Positions 1-7,985 are shown, counted from the first letter of the stretch. The stretch: DNA of 23,557 bases from an uncultured Oscillospiraceae bacterium (GCA_900762245.1 CAAFFR010000149.1:1-23557), one strand, 5' to 3'. Notes: generated from the letters alone by a model not told the origin. Numbers and translations: made by a program.

Positions 1-783
1 GCGGTATCCGGCGCGGTGATTCAGGGGGTCCTCCACAATAAACTGGCCTCTCCCAGCATCATCGGTGTGAACGCCGGGGCGGGACTGGCGGTGACGGTGT
101 GCTGCGCCACGGGCGCTCTGTCGGGCTGGGCCGTGGCGGGATCGGCGTTTTTGGGCGCCATGGTCTGTGTGCTGGTCATCGTCTTTGTGGCAGAAAAGGC
201 GGGCGCCTCCCGAACCACGGTGATTTTAGGCGGCGTGGCAGTGAATGCCTTCCTCAATGCCCTGTCTGAGGCCATCACCACCCTGCTCCCGGAAGCGGGA
301 ATGCTGACGGGAGATTTCCGGGTGGGCGGCTTCGGCAGCGTGTCCCATGTGCGCCTGATCCCGGCGGGGGTGCTGATTCTGCTGGCACTTCTGGCGGTGC
401 TGCTGCTGCGAAACGAACTGGATGTGCTGGCGTTGGGGGAGGAAACCGCCCAAAGTCTTGGGCTGGCGGTGAAGCCTCTGCGGACAGCGCTGCTGGTGCT
501 TTCTGCCATGCTGGCAGGCAGCGCCGTGAGCTTTGCAGGACTTTTGGGCTTCGTGGGTCTGATCGTGCCCCATGCCATGCGGAAGATCGTGGGAGGGGAG
601 AACCGGTATTTGCTGCCCATGTGCGCTCTGGGAGGTGCCGCCTTTGTGACACTGTGCGACACGGCGGCGAGGGTGATTTTCGCGCCCTATGAGCTGCCGG
701 TGGGCATTTTGCTGTCGGTGCTGGGTGGCCCCTTCTTCCTGCTGCTCCTGCTGAAACGAAAAGGGGGTCGAAGCGATGCTTGA
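1..783 (+). CDS. FecCD-family ABC transporter permease (5' end outside window)
   Basis: Membrane permease of an iron-siderophore/heme/cobalamin-type ABC importer. The reading frame is open from base 1, so the gene starts upstream; the GTG at 16 lies inside the conserved stretch and is not a start. Visible family marks are the early VIQGVLHNKLASPSIIGVNA stretch (the usual Q-x-x-x-x-N-x-L-A-x-P-x-x-x-G signature), the cytoplasmic loop with GEETAQSLGL that couples to the ATPase, and FVGLIVPHAMRKIVG near the C-terminus. Long hydrophobic segments alternate with short loops, as in a polytopic protein. It overlaps the following ATPase gene by 8 bases (ATGCTTGA), so the two are translationally coupled. 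The substrate cannot be read from the sequence, and the binding-protein gene is not in the window. Confidence 0.93.
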   Translation, partial: AVSGAVIQGVLHNKLASPSIIGVNAGAGLAVTVCCATGALSGWAVAGSAFLGAMVCVLVIVFVAEKAGASRTTVILGGVAVNAFLNALSEAITTLLPEAGMLTGDFRVGGFGSVSHVRLIPAGVLILLALLAVLLLRNELDVLALGEETAQSLGLAVKPLRTALLVLSAMLAGSAVSFAGLLGFVGLIVPHAMRKIVGGENRYLLPMCALGGAAFVTLCDTAARVIFAPYELPVGILLSVLGGPFFLLLLLKRKGGRSDA

Positions 784-1540
784 AATCAAACATCTTACCG
801 CAGGCTACGGCGGAAAGAACGTACTGCAAAATCTCTCCTTCACCATTCCCGCCGGGAAGGTAACGGCGGTGGTGGGCCCCAACGGCTGCGGAAAATCCAC
901 CCTCTTAAAAGTGCTGGCGGGAATCCTGCCGGGACAGGGGGAGTTACAGCTGCAGGGCCAGAATCTGAACCGCCTGTCCTCCCGGCAGCGGGCACAGAAA
1001 ATTGCCTATCTGCCCCAGAACCGCCCGGTGCCGGAGATCACCGCCGGACGGCTGGTGCTCCACGGACGGTTCCCTTATTTAAGCTATCCCCGGCGGTACC
1101 GCCGGGAGGACAATGCCGCTGCAGAAGCGGCCATGGCCCGGCTGGGGATTCTGGATTTGAAGGACCGGGAACTGACCTCCCTTTCGGGGGGACAGCGGCA
1201 GAAGGTCTATCTTGCCATGGTGCTGGCCCAGGAAACAGCGGTGGTGCTGCTGGACGAACCCAACACCTATCTGGACATTGCCCACCAGCTGCAGCTGATG
1301 ACCCTTGCCAGGCTGCTGGCAGCTGAGGGGAAAGCGGTGGTGCTGGTGCTCCATGATCTTGCCATGGCGCTGGAAACTGCCGACCATCTGGCAGTGATGG
1401 AGAACGGCACCCTCCTCTGTCAGGGCGATGCCGAAACCGTCTTCGCCTCCGGCGCCCTCCGGCAGGCCTTCGGCGTGGCAGTAAACCGCATCCAGACCAT
1501 GGACGGCTGGCGGTATTATTATGGAGAAGCAATGCATTAA
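776..1540 (+). CDS. FecE/BtuD-type ABC transporter ATP-binding protein
   Basis: Cytoplasmic ATPase that drives the importer whose permease is encoded just upstream. The 254-aa length is normal for the family. Walker A GPNGCGKST is at residues 34-42, the Q-loop YLPQN at 78-82, the signature LSGGQ at 136-140, Walker B VVLLDEP at 156-162, then a D-loop and an H-loop in VLVLHDLAMA. The ATG overlaps the permease stop. The frame ends 17 bases before a strong terminator hairpin, so this is the last gene of the uptake operon. The family covers iron-siderophore, heme and vitamin B12 import; sequence alone does not choose among them. Confidence 0.94.
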   Translation: MLEIKHLTAGYGGKNVLQNLSFTIPAGKVTAVVGPNGCGKSTLLKVLAGILPGQGELQLQGQNLNRLSSRQRAQKIAYLPQNRPVPEITAGRLVLHGRFPYLSYPRRYRREDNAAAEAAMARLGILDLKDRELTSLSGGQRQKVYLAMVLAQETAVVLLDEPNTYLDIAHQLQLMTLARLLAAEGKAVVLVLHDLAMALETADHLAVMENGTLLCQGDAETVFASGALRQAFGVAVNRIQTMDGWRYYYGEAMH

Positions 1541-1551
1541 AGGGAAATATG

Positions 1552-1587
1552 AAAAAAGAGAGAGGTCAAAAGACCTCTCTCTTTTTT
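1552..1587. terminator. Two-way intrinsic terminator between ABC operon and tRNA-Leu
   Basis: A perfect 10-bp stem (1558-1567 with 1572-1581) and an AAAA loop are flanked by six A on the left and six T on the right. It can therefore end transcription of the plus-strand ABC operon and of the minus-strand tRNA. The right T-run begins directly after the stem and runs into the encoded CCA end of the tRNA gene. Confidence 0.93.
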
Positions 1588-1673
1588 GGTGCCGTTGACG
1601 GGACTCGAACCCGTACAGTGTCGCCACCGGGGGATTTTAAGTCCCCTGTGTCTACCGATTCCACCACAACGGC
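1587..1673 (-). tRNA. tRNA-Leu (anticodon UAA)
   Basis: Read on the minus strand, GCCGTTG (1667-1673) pairs with CAACGGC (1591-1597), followed by discriminator A and an encoded CCA (1587-1589). The anticodon stem GGGGA/TCCCC encloses loop CTTAAAA with anticodon TAA at 1637-1639. A long variable arm marks it as a class II tRNA, and the T-loop GGTTCGAGTCC is canonical. Long variable arm plus UAA identifies leucine. Confidence 0.96.
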
Positions 1674-1683
1674 GGCTTTGTTT

Positions 1684-1712
1684 ATAGTAGCACAGTTTTC
1701 GTTTTCCGTCAA
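1684..1712 (-). promoter_or_regulatory. Promoter of tRNA-Leu(UAA)
   Basis: On the minus strand a -35 TTGACG (1707-1712) and a -10 TACTAT (1684-1689), preceded by TGC, are separated by 17 bases. It sits directly upstream of the tRNA and just past the stop of the HD gene. Confidence 0.75.
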
Positions 1713-1716
1713 GTGC

Positions 1717-2292
1717 TTACAGCTGGTCCAGATTCAGGGTGAAGGCACCCAGGCAGTTGTCCAGGAACCAGTCCAGCTCCGGCCGGGCCATGGCTTTCAT
1801 GGAATCCCAGGTCTGCTTGGCGGCGGTATCAAATTCGGTGTTGCCGGCCTTCTGTTCTTCCAGGCACTTGATGTGGGCGGAGAGCTTGTCCGCAGCCTTG
1901 ACGAAGGGCAGCAGTTCCTCCTCATCCTCCAGCACATAATGGGCATAGCTCTGCCGCAGCTGGGCAGGCAGCATATCCAGAAGCCGGTTTCCGGCTACCC
2001 ATTCCACCTGCTTGTAGGCCTGCTTGATCTCGGGATTGTAATACTTGATGGGGGTGGGCAGGTCGCCGGTGAGAATCTCGGAGGCATCGTGGTACAGGGC
2101 GGCCACGGCGCACTTATCCGGGTCCGGGGTAGGAAGCCCCAGAATATCCCGGCGGATCAGGGCCAGGGCGTGGGCCAGAACTGCTGTCATATGGCTGTGC
2201 TCGGAAATGTTTTCAGAAAAGGTATTGCGCATCAGACCCCACCGGGTAATATAGCGCATCCGCCCCATGAGGGCGTAAAATTCATTGGCCAT
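1717..2292 (-). CDS. YfbR-type HD-domain 5'-deoxynucleotidase
   Basis: Probable metal-dependent phosphohydrolase that removes the 5' phosphate from deoxynucleoside monophosphates. The 191-aa length matches the family. Residues R17-W18 followed by N28 and E31-H32-S33 match the substrate and first metal motifs; the HD pair is H68-D69, with E72 and D77 (YHDASEILTGDLPTPIKY), and the last metal ligand is D135 in KAADKL. All positions known to matter in E. coli YfbR have counterparts. The gene lies downstream of a palindromic repeat that separates it from the HAD gene, and no convincing promoter of its own is visible, so it probably shares the dnaD-like operon transcript. The exact nucleotide preference is inferred from the family. 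Confidence 0.9.
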   Translation of the reverse strand: MANEFYALMGRMRYITRWGLMRNTFSENISEHSHMTAVLAHALALIRRDILGLPTPDPDKCAVAALYHDASEILTGDLPTPIKYYNPEIKQAYKQVEWVAGNRLLDMLPAQLRQSYAHYVLEDEEELLPFVKAADKLSAHIKCLEEQKAGNTEFDTAAKQTWDSMKAMARPELDWFLDNCLGAFTLNLDQL

Positions 2293-2315
2293 ATCGATTC
2301 CTTTCAGGTTACGTT

Positions 2316-2509
2316 GTAGGGGAGGGGCTTATTATCGTATGATTGCCACCGGCAATCATGATATTTTGGGATTCGCTGCGCGGAGCACCACCCTCCCGCC
2401 CAAATTGCATTGCAATTTGGGATTTTCCGAAGGAAAATAATTTTGTATCACCTGCGGTGATATCATTTTGTGAAGCAAAATGACCGGGAGGGTCAAGACC
2501 CTCCCCTAC
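2316..2509. repeat. 194-bp palindrome-rich element with 15-bp terminal inverted repeats
   Basis: The ends GTAGGGGAGGGGCTT (2316-2330) and AAGACCCTCCCCTAC (2495-2509) are inverted copies with one mismatch. Inside are short palindromes in a row: 2342-2356, 2401-2419, 2422-2438, 2446-2462, 2464-2482 and 2486-2505. No protein is encoded. Part of it (about 2338-2393) recurs at 14899-14953. It looks like a non-autonomous, MITE- or REP-like intergenic repeat. The right end overlaps the last codons of the HAD gene. Confidence 0.8.
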
Positions 2510-3146
2510 GAATTATGGAAGAAAGTTCGATGCAACGGAGCAGTTCTTCCGCCTTTTCGCAGAAAATAGTGGCATCGGGCAGATCTTCTTTATCCCGGAA
2601 GCCCCAGAGGACGCTGATACAGGGGAAGCCTGCGTTTTTGGCGGTCAGCACATCCACCTCGCTGTCGCCTACATAGATGCAGTTATCTGCGCCGATGGTT
2701 TTCATAGCTTTGAAAAGCATATTGGGGGCAGGCTTGCGGGGGCAGTCCGGAGTTTCGCCCAGAGCGTAGATGCCGGGGAAATGCTCTGCGCAGAGGGCTT
2801 TTACGGCGGCATCGGGCTTGTTGGACACGATGGCGAGGGGGTATTTTTCCTGCAGTTGCTTAAGAACCGCCAAAATTCCCGGGTAGGGCCGGGTTTTGAT
2901 CTGGCAGTGGTCTGTATAGTAGGGCTTGTAGGTGTCCAGCACAGCCTGAATCTGTTCCGGGGCTGTTCCCTCCGGGCAGGAAAGCCGCATCTGGTTGTAA
3001 GCGCCGTTGCCCACAAAGCGCCGCAGCTCGGGAAGGGTCCGCCCGGGATAGCCGTGGACCTTTAGCGCATAGTTGGTGGCAGCCAGCAGGTCTTCCAGGG
3101 TGTCCAGCAGGGTGCCGTCCAGATCAAATAAGATGCCGGTTTTCAT
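2493..3146 (-). CDS. HAD-family hydrolase, phosphoglycolate phosphatase-like
   Basis: Cytoplasmic haloacid-dehalogenase phosphatase of the Gph/PgmB-like subfamily I. Motif I DLDGT is at residues 8-12 with the nucleophile D8 and acid D10; motif II is the SNK of AIVSNKPD; motif III is the lysine of CPRKPAPN; motif IV is YVGDSEVDV. The helical cap sits between motifs I and II. The start ATG lies one base past the stop of the upstream helicase-loader gene, so the genes are coupled. The final residues RRGGS and the TGA stop fall inside the terminal inverted repeat of the neighbouring repeat element, so the natural C-terminus was probably altered by the insertion. The true substrate is unknown; phosphoglycolate is the family guess. 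Confidence 0.88.
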   Translation of the reverse strand: MKTGILFDLDGTLLDTLEDLLAATNYALKVHGYPGRTLPELRRFVGNGAYNQMRLSCPEGTAPEQIQAVLDTYKPYYTDHCQIKTRPYPGILAVLKQLQEKYPLAIVSNKPDAAVKALCAEHFPGIYALGETPDCPRKPAPNMLFKAMKTIGADNCIYVGDSEVDVLTAKNAGFPCISVLWGFRDKEDLPDATIFCEKAEELLRCIELSSIIRRGGS

Positions 3147-3147
3147 C

Positions 3148-4131
3148 TCAGCACCCCCGGTTCTTCAGAACCCGGATATCCTCGCCCACGAAGGTCAGCC
3201 GCTGGAAGCTGCCGTGGAGCCGGGAAGCAATCTGGGGAGTATAACGGCGGCTCATTTCGTCTACATTTAAGTTGGTGGAGATCACCATGGGCTTGCCTGC
3301 CAGAATGCGGTCGTTTAATAAGGTATAGAGGGCGGCAGTGACGAACTGTCCCGGCATCTCCGTGCCCAGATCGTCGATGATCAGCAGATCGCAGTCGTTG
3401 AATTTTGCTGCTTCCCGCTTATTTTCCTCACTGGGGCTGAATTTTGCCGCTTCCAGCTTGGAGAACAGGTGGCCCGCTGTTTCGTAGACCACGCTGTAGC
3501 CCCGGTCGGCTACCATCCGGGCAATGCAGGCAGACAGGAAGGTCTTGCCCAGGCCCGTACCGCCCACAAACAGCAGATTTCCCGCGCTGGGGGCGAAGGT
3601 GGCTGCGTAGGTGCGGCAGATCTTGAAGTTTCGTTCCATAATGGCCCGGGGGCTGGCACCGTACTTGGGGTCTATACGGTCGGGATAGTAATCCAGATTA
3701 AACTGGCTGAAGGTATCCCGGGAGCCGGAAAGGATGGAGACCTCCTTCTTCTGCTCCTGACGGCACAGCTCCCGCAGACACTCGCACATGGTAGAGCCAA
3801 TGTAGCCGCTGCCGCCGCAGTTGTCGCAGATGGGGCTGTCGTCCAGATAGCCTGCCTCGAAGTTTTCCATGGCCAGAATGGCCCGCTCCTGCTGCAGCTC
3901 CAGATTCTGGAGGCGCACCTGCTCCATCAGCTCCCGGCCGTCGCTGCCCTGCAGAAAGGCTGCCTGGGCTGCCTGGGCCATGGTGCGCCGCAGGAGATAG
4001 TCGATCTCCCGGATGCGGGGGACCCTGGCATAAGCCTGGGCCAGGTGCTGACGGTTTTCGGATTCCCGTTCTTCCTTTGCTTCGGCCAGACGGGCCCGTG
4101 CCCGCTTGACCACTTCTGCACTGTATGCCAT
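3148..4131 (-). CDS. DnaC/DnaI-like helicase loader ATPase
   Basis: A 327-aa AAA+ ATPase of the IstB/DnaC/DnaI group, expected to load the replicative helicase during primosome assembly. The N-terminal part is helical and charged. A cysteine cluster (C102, C105, C116, C118, C123) resembles the zinc-binding region of Firmicutes DnaI. Walker A GGTGLGKT is at 190-197, Walker B LLIIDDLG at 249-256, sensor 1 in VISTNLN at 284-289, and an arginine-bearing SRLHGSF segment follows. It starts 3 bases after the stop of the dnaD-like gene, whose last codons carry its Shine-Dalgarno (GGAGGGG). Pairing with a DnaD protein supports a primosome role rather than the transposase-helper role of IstB. Confidence 0.9.
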   Translation of the reverse strand: MAYSAEVVKRARARLAEAKEERESENRQHLAQAYARVPRIREIDYLLRRTMAQAAQAAFLQGSDGRELMEQVRLQNLELQQERAILAMENFEAGYLDDSPICDNCGGSGYIGSTMCECLRELCRQEQKKEVSILSGSRDTFSQFNLDYYPDRIDPKYGASPRAIMERNFKICRTYAATFAPSAGNLLFVGGTGLGKTFLSACIARMVADRGYSVVYETAGHLFSKLEAAKFSPSEENKREAAKFNDCDLLIIDDLGTEMPGQFVTAALYTLLNDRILAGKPMVISTNLNVDEMSRRYTPQIASRLHGSFQRLTFVGEDIRVLKNRGC

Positions 4132-4134
4132 GGC

Positions 4135-5019
4135 TTACCCCTCCCGCAATACTCTCTGAATGGCTTCCAGTTCCGCTGCGCCCAGCTCGCCGGAGGCACC
4201 TCTGGGGATGCCGCCCTTGTGGTCGCCGCTGCGGACCTCTTCCGCGGTGTGCAGGCCCTGCTCGCTCCACCGCTGCAAAATCTTGTTCATATAGGCCCAG
4301 TTCAATCCGCCGGTGTTCAGGCAGGTCCGTTCGTAGGCCATGGCGATGAGATCGTCCTCCAGCCCCATGTCCAGCCAGCTCTGGGCGTAGCGCTCCTCGG
4401 CGGCGGTAAGGCTGCGGCCCCGGATCTGCAGGGTCTTCATCAGACGGCCCATCCGGGAATTGCGGATGTTCTGGGCCTGAATAAAGGCCACTGCCTCTTC
4501 CACGGAATCGATGCCCCGCTCGGCCCAGGCGTAGGCCTCCTTCTCGATGGTCCGCAGGGAGGGCAGACGCAGCTTGCCCTGCTGCCGGGAGCGCTCCTTG
4601 CAGTAGGACACCAGCATGGCGATCACTTCCGGGGGCATGCCCAGATACCGGGTAAAGCCCAGGATGATCTTCAGTTCGTCGGCGGTCAGGGAGCCTTTTC
4701 CCAGCAGGTTCAGGATCTCGCCGTACAGCGCCCGGAAGGACCAGTCGGTGTCCAGGGCATCCCGGACATCCTGTTCGGTGTAGCTGGGGCGCTCACCGGG
4801 GGCGATATGGCTGGGACGGTCATCGTGGATCAGACCCAGCTGCCGCAAGGTGGCGGCGGCGCACTGAAACCGGGAAGGGTTCATTTTCAGGTCGGCTTCG
4901 GCATTTTCCGGCCGGTTGCCGCCGGATATGTAAAGGTAGAGCAGAGCGGCATCGGGGCTGGCTGCGCTGAGCAGCTTGCGCATGTCGTTCTGGGAGATGG
5001 CTGTGGCTTGAGTCGTCAT
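4135..5019 (-). CDS. DnaD-domain replication initiation protein
   Basis: Likely primosome/initiation protein. The N-terminal ~75 residues look like a winged-helix region. Two DnaD/DnaB_2-type C-terminal domains follow, about residues 94-165 (LTADELKIILGFTRYLGMPP onward) and 195-255 (LTAAEERYAQSWLDMGLEDD onward, ending near YMNKILQRW). I place the start at the ATG at 5019, giving 294 aa, because GAGGAAA sits 8 bases upstream; the longer frame from a GTG at 5034 would place that site inside the gene. It heads the minus-strand operon with the helicase loader and HAD gene, behind a good promoter. The lengths and two-domain layout are typical for Clostridia DnaD proteins. Confidence 0.85.
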   Translation of the reverse strand: MTTQATAISQNDMRKLLSAASPDAALLYLYISGGNRPENAEADLKMNPSRFQCAAATLRQLGLIHDDRPSHIAPGERPSYTEQDVRDALDTDWSFRALYGEILNLLGKGSLTADELKIILGFTRYLGMPPEVIAMLVSYCKERSRQQGKLRLPSLRTIEKEAYAWAERGIDSVEEAVAFIQAQNIRNSRMGRLMKTLQIRGRSLTAAEERYAQSWLDMGLEDDLIAMAYERTCLNTGGLNWAYMNKILQRWSEQGLHTAEEVRSGDHKGGIPRGASGELGAAELEAIQRVLREG

Positions 5020-5054
5020 GGGGCATTTCCTCACAAATTTCGCTGGTTACAGAC

Positions 5055-5083
5055 ATTATAGCATAGCTTTCGCCCCGGGACAA
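5055..5083 (-). promoter_or_regulatory. Promoter of the dnaD-like operon
   Basis: On the minus strand -35 TTGTCC (5078-5083) and -10 TATAAT (5055-5060), preceded by TGC (extended -10), are 17 bases apart. It lies about 36 bases upstream of the dnaD-like ATG. The rest of the 5020-5347 intergenic stretch holds a small palindrome (5135-5150) and the promoter of the rightward gene. Confidence 0.75.
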
Positions 5084-5285
5084 CGGTCCGGAAGGAGAGA
5101 ATTTCACCCAAAAAGCAGCCAAGTTTTTGTAATACCACAGGATATTGTGGGTGGAGGAGAAAATTTCAACGATTTCTTGCTCTGTCCGCGGCAGAAAGCG
5201 GGAGTTGCGGCTATCGGCATGTTCGCCAATTATGCACGCTTGTCCACCCTGGAATTGCACAAAAGTTAGAAAAAATACAATTTTG

Positions 5286-5313
5286 TTGCAAACCAACAAT
5301 TATGTGCTATATT
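5286..5313 (+). promoter_or_regulatory. Promoter of the ParB-like/BMP fusion gene
   Basis: -35 TTGCAA (5286-5291) and -10 TATATT (5308-5313) with a TGC extension are 16 bases apart. The Shine-Dalgarno GGGAGG follows at about 5337-5342, just before the ATG at 5348. Confidence 0.6.
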
Positions 5314-5347
5314 GTATGTGTGAAATTACATTTTCCGGGAGGTTGCT

Positions 5348-7327
5348 ATGAGCCGACAGATCGCCATTGATGAATACGCCCAGGCCCTTCGTCAGGGTCA
5401 GAAGGAATACCGGGAGCTGCTGATGGCAGGAAAACCTGCCCACCCGGCAGTCCTGGATGAGATCCTTGCCGATAACCTCACGGAAACTGTGGTGGACATC
5501 GGCACCCTGGAGATCCCCGCGGAGCGGATCGTGGGAACCAAGTCCGCAGGCCGCATAACCGCCTTTACCGCCAGCTTCCGGCCCCTGCTGGAACCCAAAA
5601 GTGAATTTGCCGCCAAGTGGATCAGCCTCTGCGCTGCCCACCTGGGAGATACCGGTATTACCGATCCCATCGCCTGCTACGAATACTTAGGCAACTTCTA
5701 TGTGCAGGAGGGCAACAAGCGGGTCAGTGTCCTGCGGCATTTTGATGCGCCCTGCATCCCGGGTACCGTCAAGCGCATTATGCCGCCCCGGTCTGATGAT
5801 CCCCGGATCAAGGCTTATTATGAATTTGTGGAGTTCTACAAAGCCTCCCAGCTATACATCCTCCAGTTCCGCCGCCCCGGCGACTATGCCAGACTCTTAA
5901 GCTATATGGGCAAGAAAAACGGTGAAGTCTGGACCGAGGAGGAACGGCGCGCCTTCAATGCTTACTATCACTATTTCCTGGATGCCTTCCATTCCCTGAA
6001 TCTTTTGGACGATGTGCTTCCCGAGGAAGCCCTGCTTCTATGGCTGAAGCTGTATCCCTTCCAGGAGCTGGGCCGTCTGACCGCTGCCCAGCTGAAAAAG
6101 AGCCTTCTTGCCATCCGGGAGGATGTTATTGCCTCCGCCAAAAAGGAGGATTCCGTCAAGGTCCAGACCAAGGCCGAGGATGAGGGAAAGAGCAGCCTGG
6201 TCAGCCGCATCGTGTCTGTGCTGGATACACTGGACGTGGCCTTTGTCCACCAGCTGGAGCCCTCCCAAAGTGCCTGGGTCATGGGCCATGAGGAGGGACG
6301 GCAGTACATCGAGGAGGTTTTCGGTGACCGCATCCGGGTCCGCAGCTATTACGGTGCCAACACTTCGGAAAAGGCGGAAGAACTCATCGAGCAGGCTGTT
6401 GCCGACGGTGCCGAAGTGGTCTTTACCACGGCACCTCCCCTGAGCCGCGCCACCCTGAAAGCGGCGGTGAAATATCCGAAGATACGCTTCCTGAACTGCT
6501 CCGTGGACCAGCCCTATTCCTCCATCCGTACCTATTACGGACGAATTTACGAATCGAAATTCATCACCGGCGCCATTGCCGGTGCCATGGCCCAGAATGA
6601 CCGCATCGGCTATATCGCTTCCTATCCCATTTTCGGTGTGACGGCATCCATTAACGCTTTTGCGTTAGGCGCCCAGCTGACCAATCCCCGGGCCCAGATC
6701 GAGCTGCGGTGGTCCTGCTGTGAGGGCACCCCTCAGGCGGACTTCTTCGCCGACGGCATCCGGGTGGTCTCCAACCGCAATGCCCCCACCCAGTCGAAAA
6801 TGTATCTGGATTTCTGCAACTACGGCACCTACCTCATGGAGGACCGGGGCGATCTTGTCCCCCTGGGAACCCCCATCTGGGTCTGGGGCAAGTTCTATGA
6901 ATTTGTTATCCGCGCCATCCTCTCCGGCGGCTGGAAGCGGGAGAAAGGCGTGTCCACGGCCCTGAACTACTGGCTGGGCATGGACAGCGGCGTCATTGGC
7001 GTGAATCTGTCTGACAAGCTGCCGGAAGGTGTCCGCCAGATGGCGAAGCTTTTGCAGAAGGGCCTTGCCGACAGTACCCTGGACCCCTTCCTGCGGCGCA
7101 TCGTAGCCCAGGACGGTACCGTGAAAAACGATGGCACCCATGTCTTTACCCCCGGCGAACTGCTGAAAATGGACTGGCTGTGCAGCAATGTGGTGGGTTC
7201 CATCCCGCCCTTTGAGGAGATCCTTCCCGTTTCCCAGAACATGGTCCGGGAGCTGGGTCTTTACCGTGATTCTATCCCCGCAGAGAAGGAGAGCAAGCCC
7301 CATGAAGATCTTGACCATCTCCGATGA
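5348..7327 (+). CDS. ParB-like domain fused to BMP (PnrA-type) ligand-binding domain
   Basis: A 659-aa protein with two recognisable parts. Residues about 50-145 end in FYVQEGNKRVSVLRHF (117-132), the ...GN-x-RVSVLR motif of ParB/Spo0J-like nuclease-fold domains. A charged helical linker follows (about 160-290). Residues about 297-600 match the BMP/PnrA periplasmic-binding fold that binds purine nucleosides in ABC importers (VMGHEEGRQYIEEVFGD, the loop with VFTTAPP, and the FITGAIAGAMAQNDRIGYIA stretch). No signal peptide or lipobox is present, so it should be cytoplasmic, unlike true BMP lipoproteins. It overlaps the phosphoesterase gene by 26 bases. A ligand-sensing cytoplasmic regulator is a plausible role, but function is not known to me. 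Databases often label such proteins BMP-family ABC substrate-binding proteins. Confidence 0.8.
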   Translation: MSRQIAIDEYAQALRQGQKEYRELLMAGKPAHPAVLDEILADNLTETVVDIGTLEIPAERIVGTKSAGRITAFTASFRPLLEPKSEFAAKWISLCAAHLGDTGITDPIACYEYLGNFYVQEGNKRVSVLRHFDAPCIPGTVKRIMPPRSDDPRIKAYYEFVEFYKASQLYILQFRRPGDYARLLSYMGKKNGEVWTEEERRAFNAYYHYFLDAFHSLNLLDDVLPEEALLLWLKLYPFQELGRLTAAQLKKSLLAIREDVIASAKKEDSVKVQTKAEDEGKSSLVSRIVSVLDTLDVAFVHQLEPSQSAWVMGHEEGRQYIEEVFGDRIRVRSYYGANTSEKAEELIEQAVADGAEVVFTTAPPLSRATLKAAVKYPKIRFLNCSVDQPYSSIRTYYGRIYESKFITGAIAGAMAQNDRIGYIASYPIFGVTASINAFALGAQLTNPRAQIELRWSCCEGTPQADFFADGIRVVSNRNAPTQSKMYLDFCNYGTYLMEDRGDLVPLGTPIWVWGKFYEFVIRAILSGGWKREKGVSTALNYWLGMDSGVIGVNLSDKLPEGVRQMAKLLQKGLADSTLDPFLRRIVAQDGTVKNDGTHVFTPGELLKMDWLCSNVVGSIPPFEEILPVSQNMVRELGLYRDSIPAEKESKPHEDLDHLR

Positions 7328-7985
7328 GGAAAGCCCCGCCCTGTGGGACCACTATATGCCCGGACGGCTGGATGGATATGATCTCATCATCTCCTGCGGC
7401 GACTTAAATTCCCGGTACTTAAGCTTTCTGGTGACCATGGCAAAGTGCCCGGTGCTGTATGTCCACGGCAACCATGACACCGGCTATCTGGACCGTCCCC
7501 CGGAGGGCTGCGACTGCATCGACGGCCACATCGTCACCTATAATGGGGTCCGCATTCTGGGCCTGGGAGGCTGCCGGAAGTATCATCCCGGACGCCACCA
7601 GTACACGGATAAGCAGATGCGTCTGCGGATCGCCAAGCTTCGCTGGCAGCTGTGGCGGCTGAAGGGTGTGGACATCGTGGTGACCCATGCTGCCCCGGAA
7701 GGTCTTGGCGATGACGAAGACCGGGCCCATTGGGGCTTCCCCTGCCTGCGGGAGCTGATCGAAAAATACAAGCCTGCCTATCTGGTTCACGGACATGTCC
7801 ACATGTCCTACGGCCACCACGTCCCCCGGGAGATCGACCACAATGGCACCAGGGTCATCAACGCCTTTGAACGCTATACCATCGAGATCCCTGACCGGGA
7901 AGTGAAAGTGAAGCACCTGAATCAGGTCATCTATAAAACCAGAGTGAAGGAAGCGGATGACGAATATTTCATGCTGTTAAAATAA
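7302..7985 (+). CDS. Calcineurin-like metallophosphoesterase
   Basis: Cytoplasmic metallophosphoesterase of 227 aa. The start at 7302 is chosen because AGAAGGAGAG lies just upstream, MKILTISD is a typical first strand, and earlier in-frame codons lie inside the preceding gene. Motifs visible are ISCGDLN (motif II), YVHGNHD (motif III), VVTHAAPEG (motif IV) and VHGHVHM (motif V). Motif I, normally D-x-H, reads SDEESPA, so the usual histidine ligand is absent. It overlaps the 3' end of the ParB-like/BMP gene by 26 bases, which points to coupled translation and a shared process. The substrate (a nucleotide or phosphodiester) cannot be told. Confidence 0.87.
   Translation: MKILTISDEESPALWDHYMPGRLDGYDLIISCGDLNSRYLSFLVTMAKCPVLYVHGNHDTGYLDRPPEGCDCIDGHIVTYNGVRILGLGGCRKYHPGRHQYTDKQMRLRIAKLRWQLWRLKGVDIVVTHAAPEGLGDDEDRAHWGFPCLRELIEKYKPAYLVHGHVHMSYGHHVPREIDHNGTRVINAFERYTIEIPDREVKVKHLNQVIYKTRVKEADDEYFMLLK

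Noticed and set aside
3469..5061. Long plus-strand open frame opposite the helicase-loader and dnaD-like genes
   Set aside because: Its composition is that of antisense GC-rich coding DNA; both minus-strand genes have clear domains and ribosome sites.
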